Shown piece after piece: positions 63,001 to 64,000 of a DNA stretch of 64,000 nucleotides (its first letter is position 1; every line of letters begins with the position of its first letter). This stretch comes from Physcia stellaris (taxonomy: Eukaryota; Ascomycota; Lecanoromycetes; Caliciales; Physciaceae): the NCBI GenBank assembly GCA_018902385.1, contig JABSSW010000023.1, forward strand, positions 558,001-622,000, in the 5' to 3' direction. A program made the position numbers and the translations under genes. The notes below the pieces were generated by a model, which searched no databases, was not told the origin of the DNA, and saw only the letters and a program-made list of their open reading frames with translations.

Positions 63001-64000
63001 ATTTCGACAACAAAATCGCGTAATAAACGATAAACAACATTTCAATTTAAACGCAACGACAATTAACATGACACAATCGAAATAAATTTGATTGTGATAA
63101 TTTGAATTTTGATTGATAAATTTATCGACGCATTAATGTACATTGTGATGTTTTTTTGAATTTAATGATCGTATGATTTTGCTTGTTTTGTGTTTGTTTT
63201 CGTTGAAATGTTAATTTTTGTTGTTTTTGTTGTGATGTGTTGTTTTGTGATTTGTTTGTTAAAATTTACGAATTTCAATACATTTTTATTTGAAATGTAT
63301 GCAAATTGCGCATGTAATCAAAAATAATTCACAATATCATTTTATTGTTTGTGTTTTTGCGTCGCAATTATTGTTATTTTTGTTTTTTAAATCGTTCACG
63401 TTTTTTCAATTTTAAAAATTGACGTGTTTGTTTTTTTGTTGAAAATTTTTCGCTCGATTTCGTTTTGAATTTGTTTGTTTTTCGACGTTTCGCAATTTTT
63501 TCAAATTTGCGTAATTTGCGCGCATTTTCGAATTTGACAATTGCGTTTTTCGCATTTTCGAAATATTTCATTGATTTTCACGAATTTTCATATGACGATA
63601 AATTTATTCATGCAATAAAATATTCAAATTGATTTTTTTTAATGCGTTTGTTTAACATTTGCGATATTTTTCATTTTTTTTTCGTTTTTTATTAATATTG
63701 ATTGCGATTTTGAATTTGCGTCGTCACGATTATATCAAAATTCGAATAAAAAAACATGAAACACAAAATGTATGAATTCATATTGTTTAAACAAATCAAA
63801 CTCGTAAATTTGCGTATTTATTTTTTTGACAATTTCGAAAAAATTCAATTGTTTATGATCAATTTTTTTTTTGAAACGCAATGTGCGTATATTTACATCA
63901 CGCAACAACATTTTTTTCAAATTCAAAATTTTTCATTATATGATTTTCATTATAATATTTGATTTGTTGTTCGAAAATCGTTTTTCACAATTTCATTAAA
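60035..64000. other. AT-rich DNA without recognisable genes, continuing past the window
   Basis: About 4 kb with the same dinucleotide skew. Low-complexity Lys/Arg- or Phe-rich frames (for example 62,752-63,069) reflect base composition. No LTR pair or pol remnant was recognised. A tandem array at 62,005-62,170 is listed separately. Confidence 0.55.
62005..62170 (+). repeat. Imperfect tandem array around TTGCAATTCAACGAAACAAC
   Basis: Four copies of a 33-45 bp unit (TTGCAATTCAACGAAACAAC followed by a TTACGAAA word) beginning near 62,012, 62,044, 62,088 and 62,124. A short GTCGCAT triplet repeat lies just upstream (about 61,974-61,995). Confidence 0.8.

Noticed and set aside
33523-64000. Canonical CpA-to-TpA RIP
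   Set aside because: CpA and TpG are the commonest C- and G-containing dinucleotides in this block, whereas CpT, CpC, ApG and GpG are missing. The process looks RIP-like in being C-to-T and repeat-linked, but the context is wrong for the textbook form.
33523-64000. Mitochondrial DNA or a nuclear mitochondrial insertion, suggested by extreme AT content
   Set aside because: Four LTR elements with target duplications and chromovirus pol remnants are present, and no mitochondrial gene was recognised.
1-64000. CRISPR arrays, bacterial operons or ribosome binding sites
   Set aside because: The window is eukaryotic by intron structure and gene content; the regular repeats found are microsatellite, tandem or LTR repeats without spacer structure.

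Overview
The window comes from a filamentous ascomycete (Pezizomycotina). The evidence is short GT-AG introns of 47-90 nt, a Zn(II)2Cys6 regulator, an Ecl1-type zinc protein, BFR1, a CYSTM protein and chromodomain Ty3/Gypsy elements. No species can be named from sequence alone. It has two compartments with a sharp border near 33.5 kb.

Bases 1-33,430 have ordinary base composition and hold about eleven host genes separated by unusually long gene-free gaps. In order: the 3' end of a disordered basic protein (possibly shugoshin-like, +); an Ecl1-family zinc protein (-); two adjacent MITE-like elements just upstream of a conserved LPPEL-motif protein (+); BFR1 (+); a CYSTM tail protein (-); a single-pass membrane protein with an Arg/Ser tail (-); a five-exon Zn2Cys6 factor (-) with a dense CCAAT-box cluster upstream; a six-exon MFS transporter (-); VPS29 of retromer (-) divergent from alanine-glyoxylate aminotransferase (+); a secreted cysteine-rich protein (-); and a second multi-exon, probably secreted protein (+) lying next to the border. 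Exon models were derived by hand from splice sites, reading phase and remembered family conservation.

An (AATC)23 microsatellite at 33,431-33,522 marks the border. From there to the window end the DNA is very AT-rich. It contains two copies of a small LTR element without pol (called R here), R1 at 34,892-44,647 (+) and R2 at 48,316-60,029 (-). Each has 183-bp LTRs and a perfect 5-bp target duplication. Each R copy was later split by a Ty3/Gypsy chromovirus: G1 (36,527-43,597, coding on -) inside R1 and G2 (50,937-59,762, coding on +) inside R2, each again with matching LTRs and a perfect 5-bp duplication. All are inactive fossils with many breaks. The DNA between and around them has no recognisable genes.

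The most unusual signal is the mutation pattern of this AT-rich compartment. Cytosine survives before A and before G but is nearly absent before T and C (with ApG and GpG correspondingly absent). That is a CpY-to-TpY hypermutation signature, not the CpA-to-TpA signature of textbook RIP.
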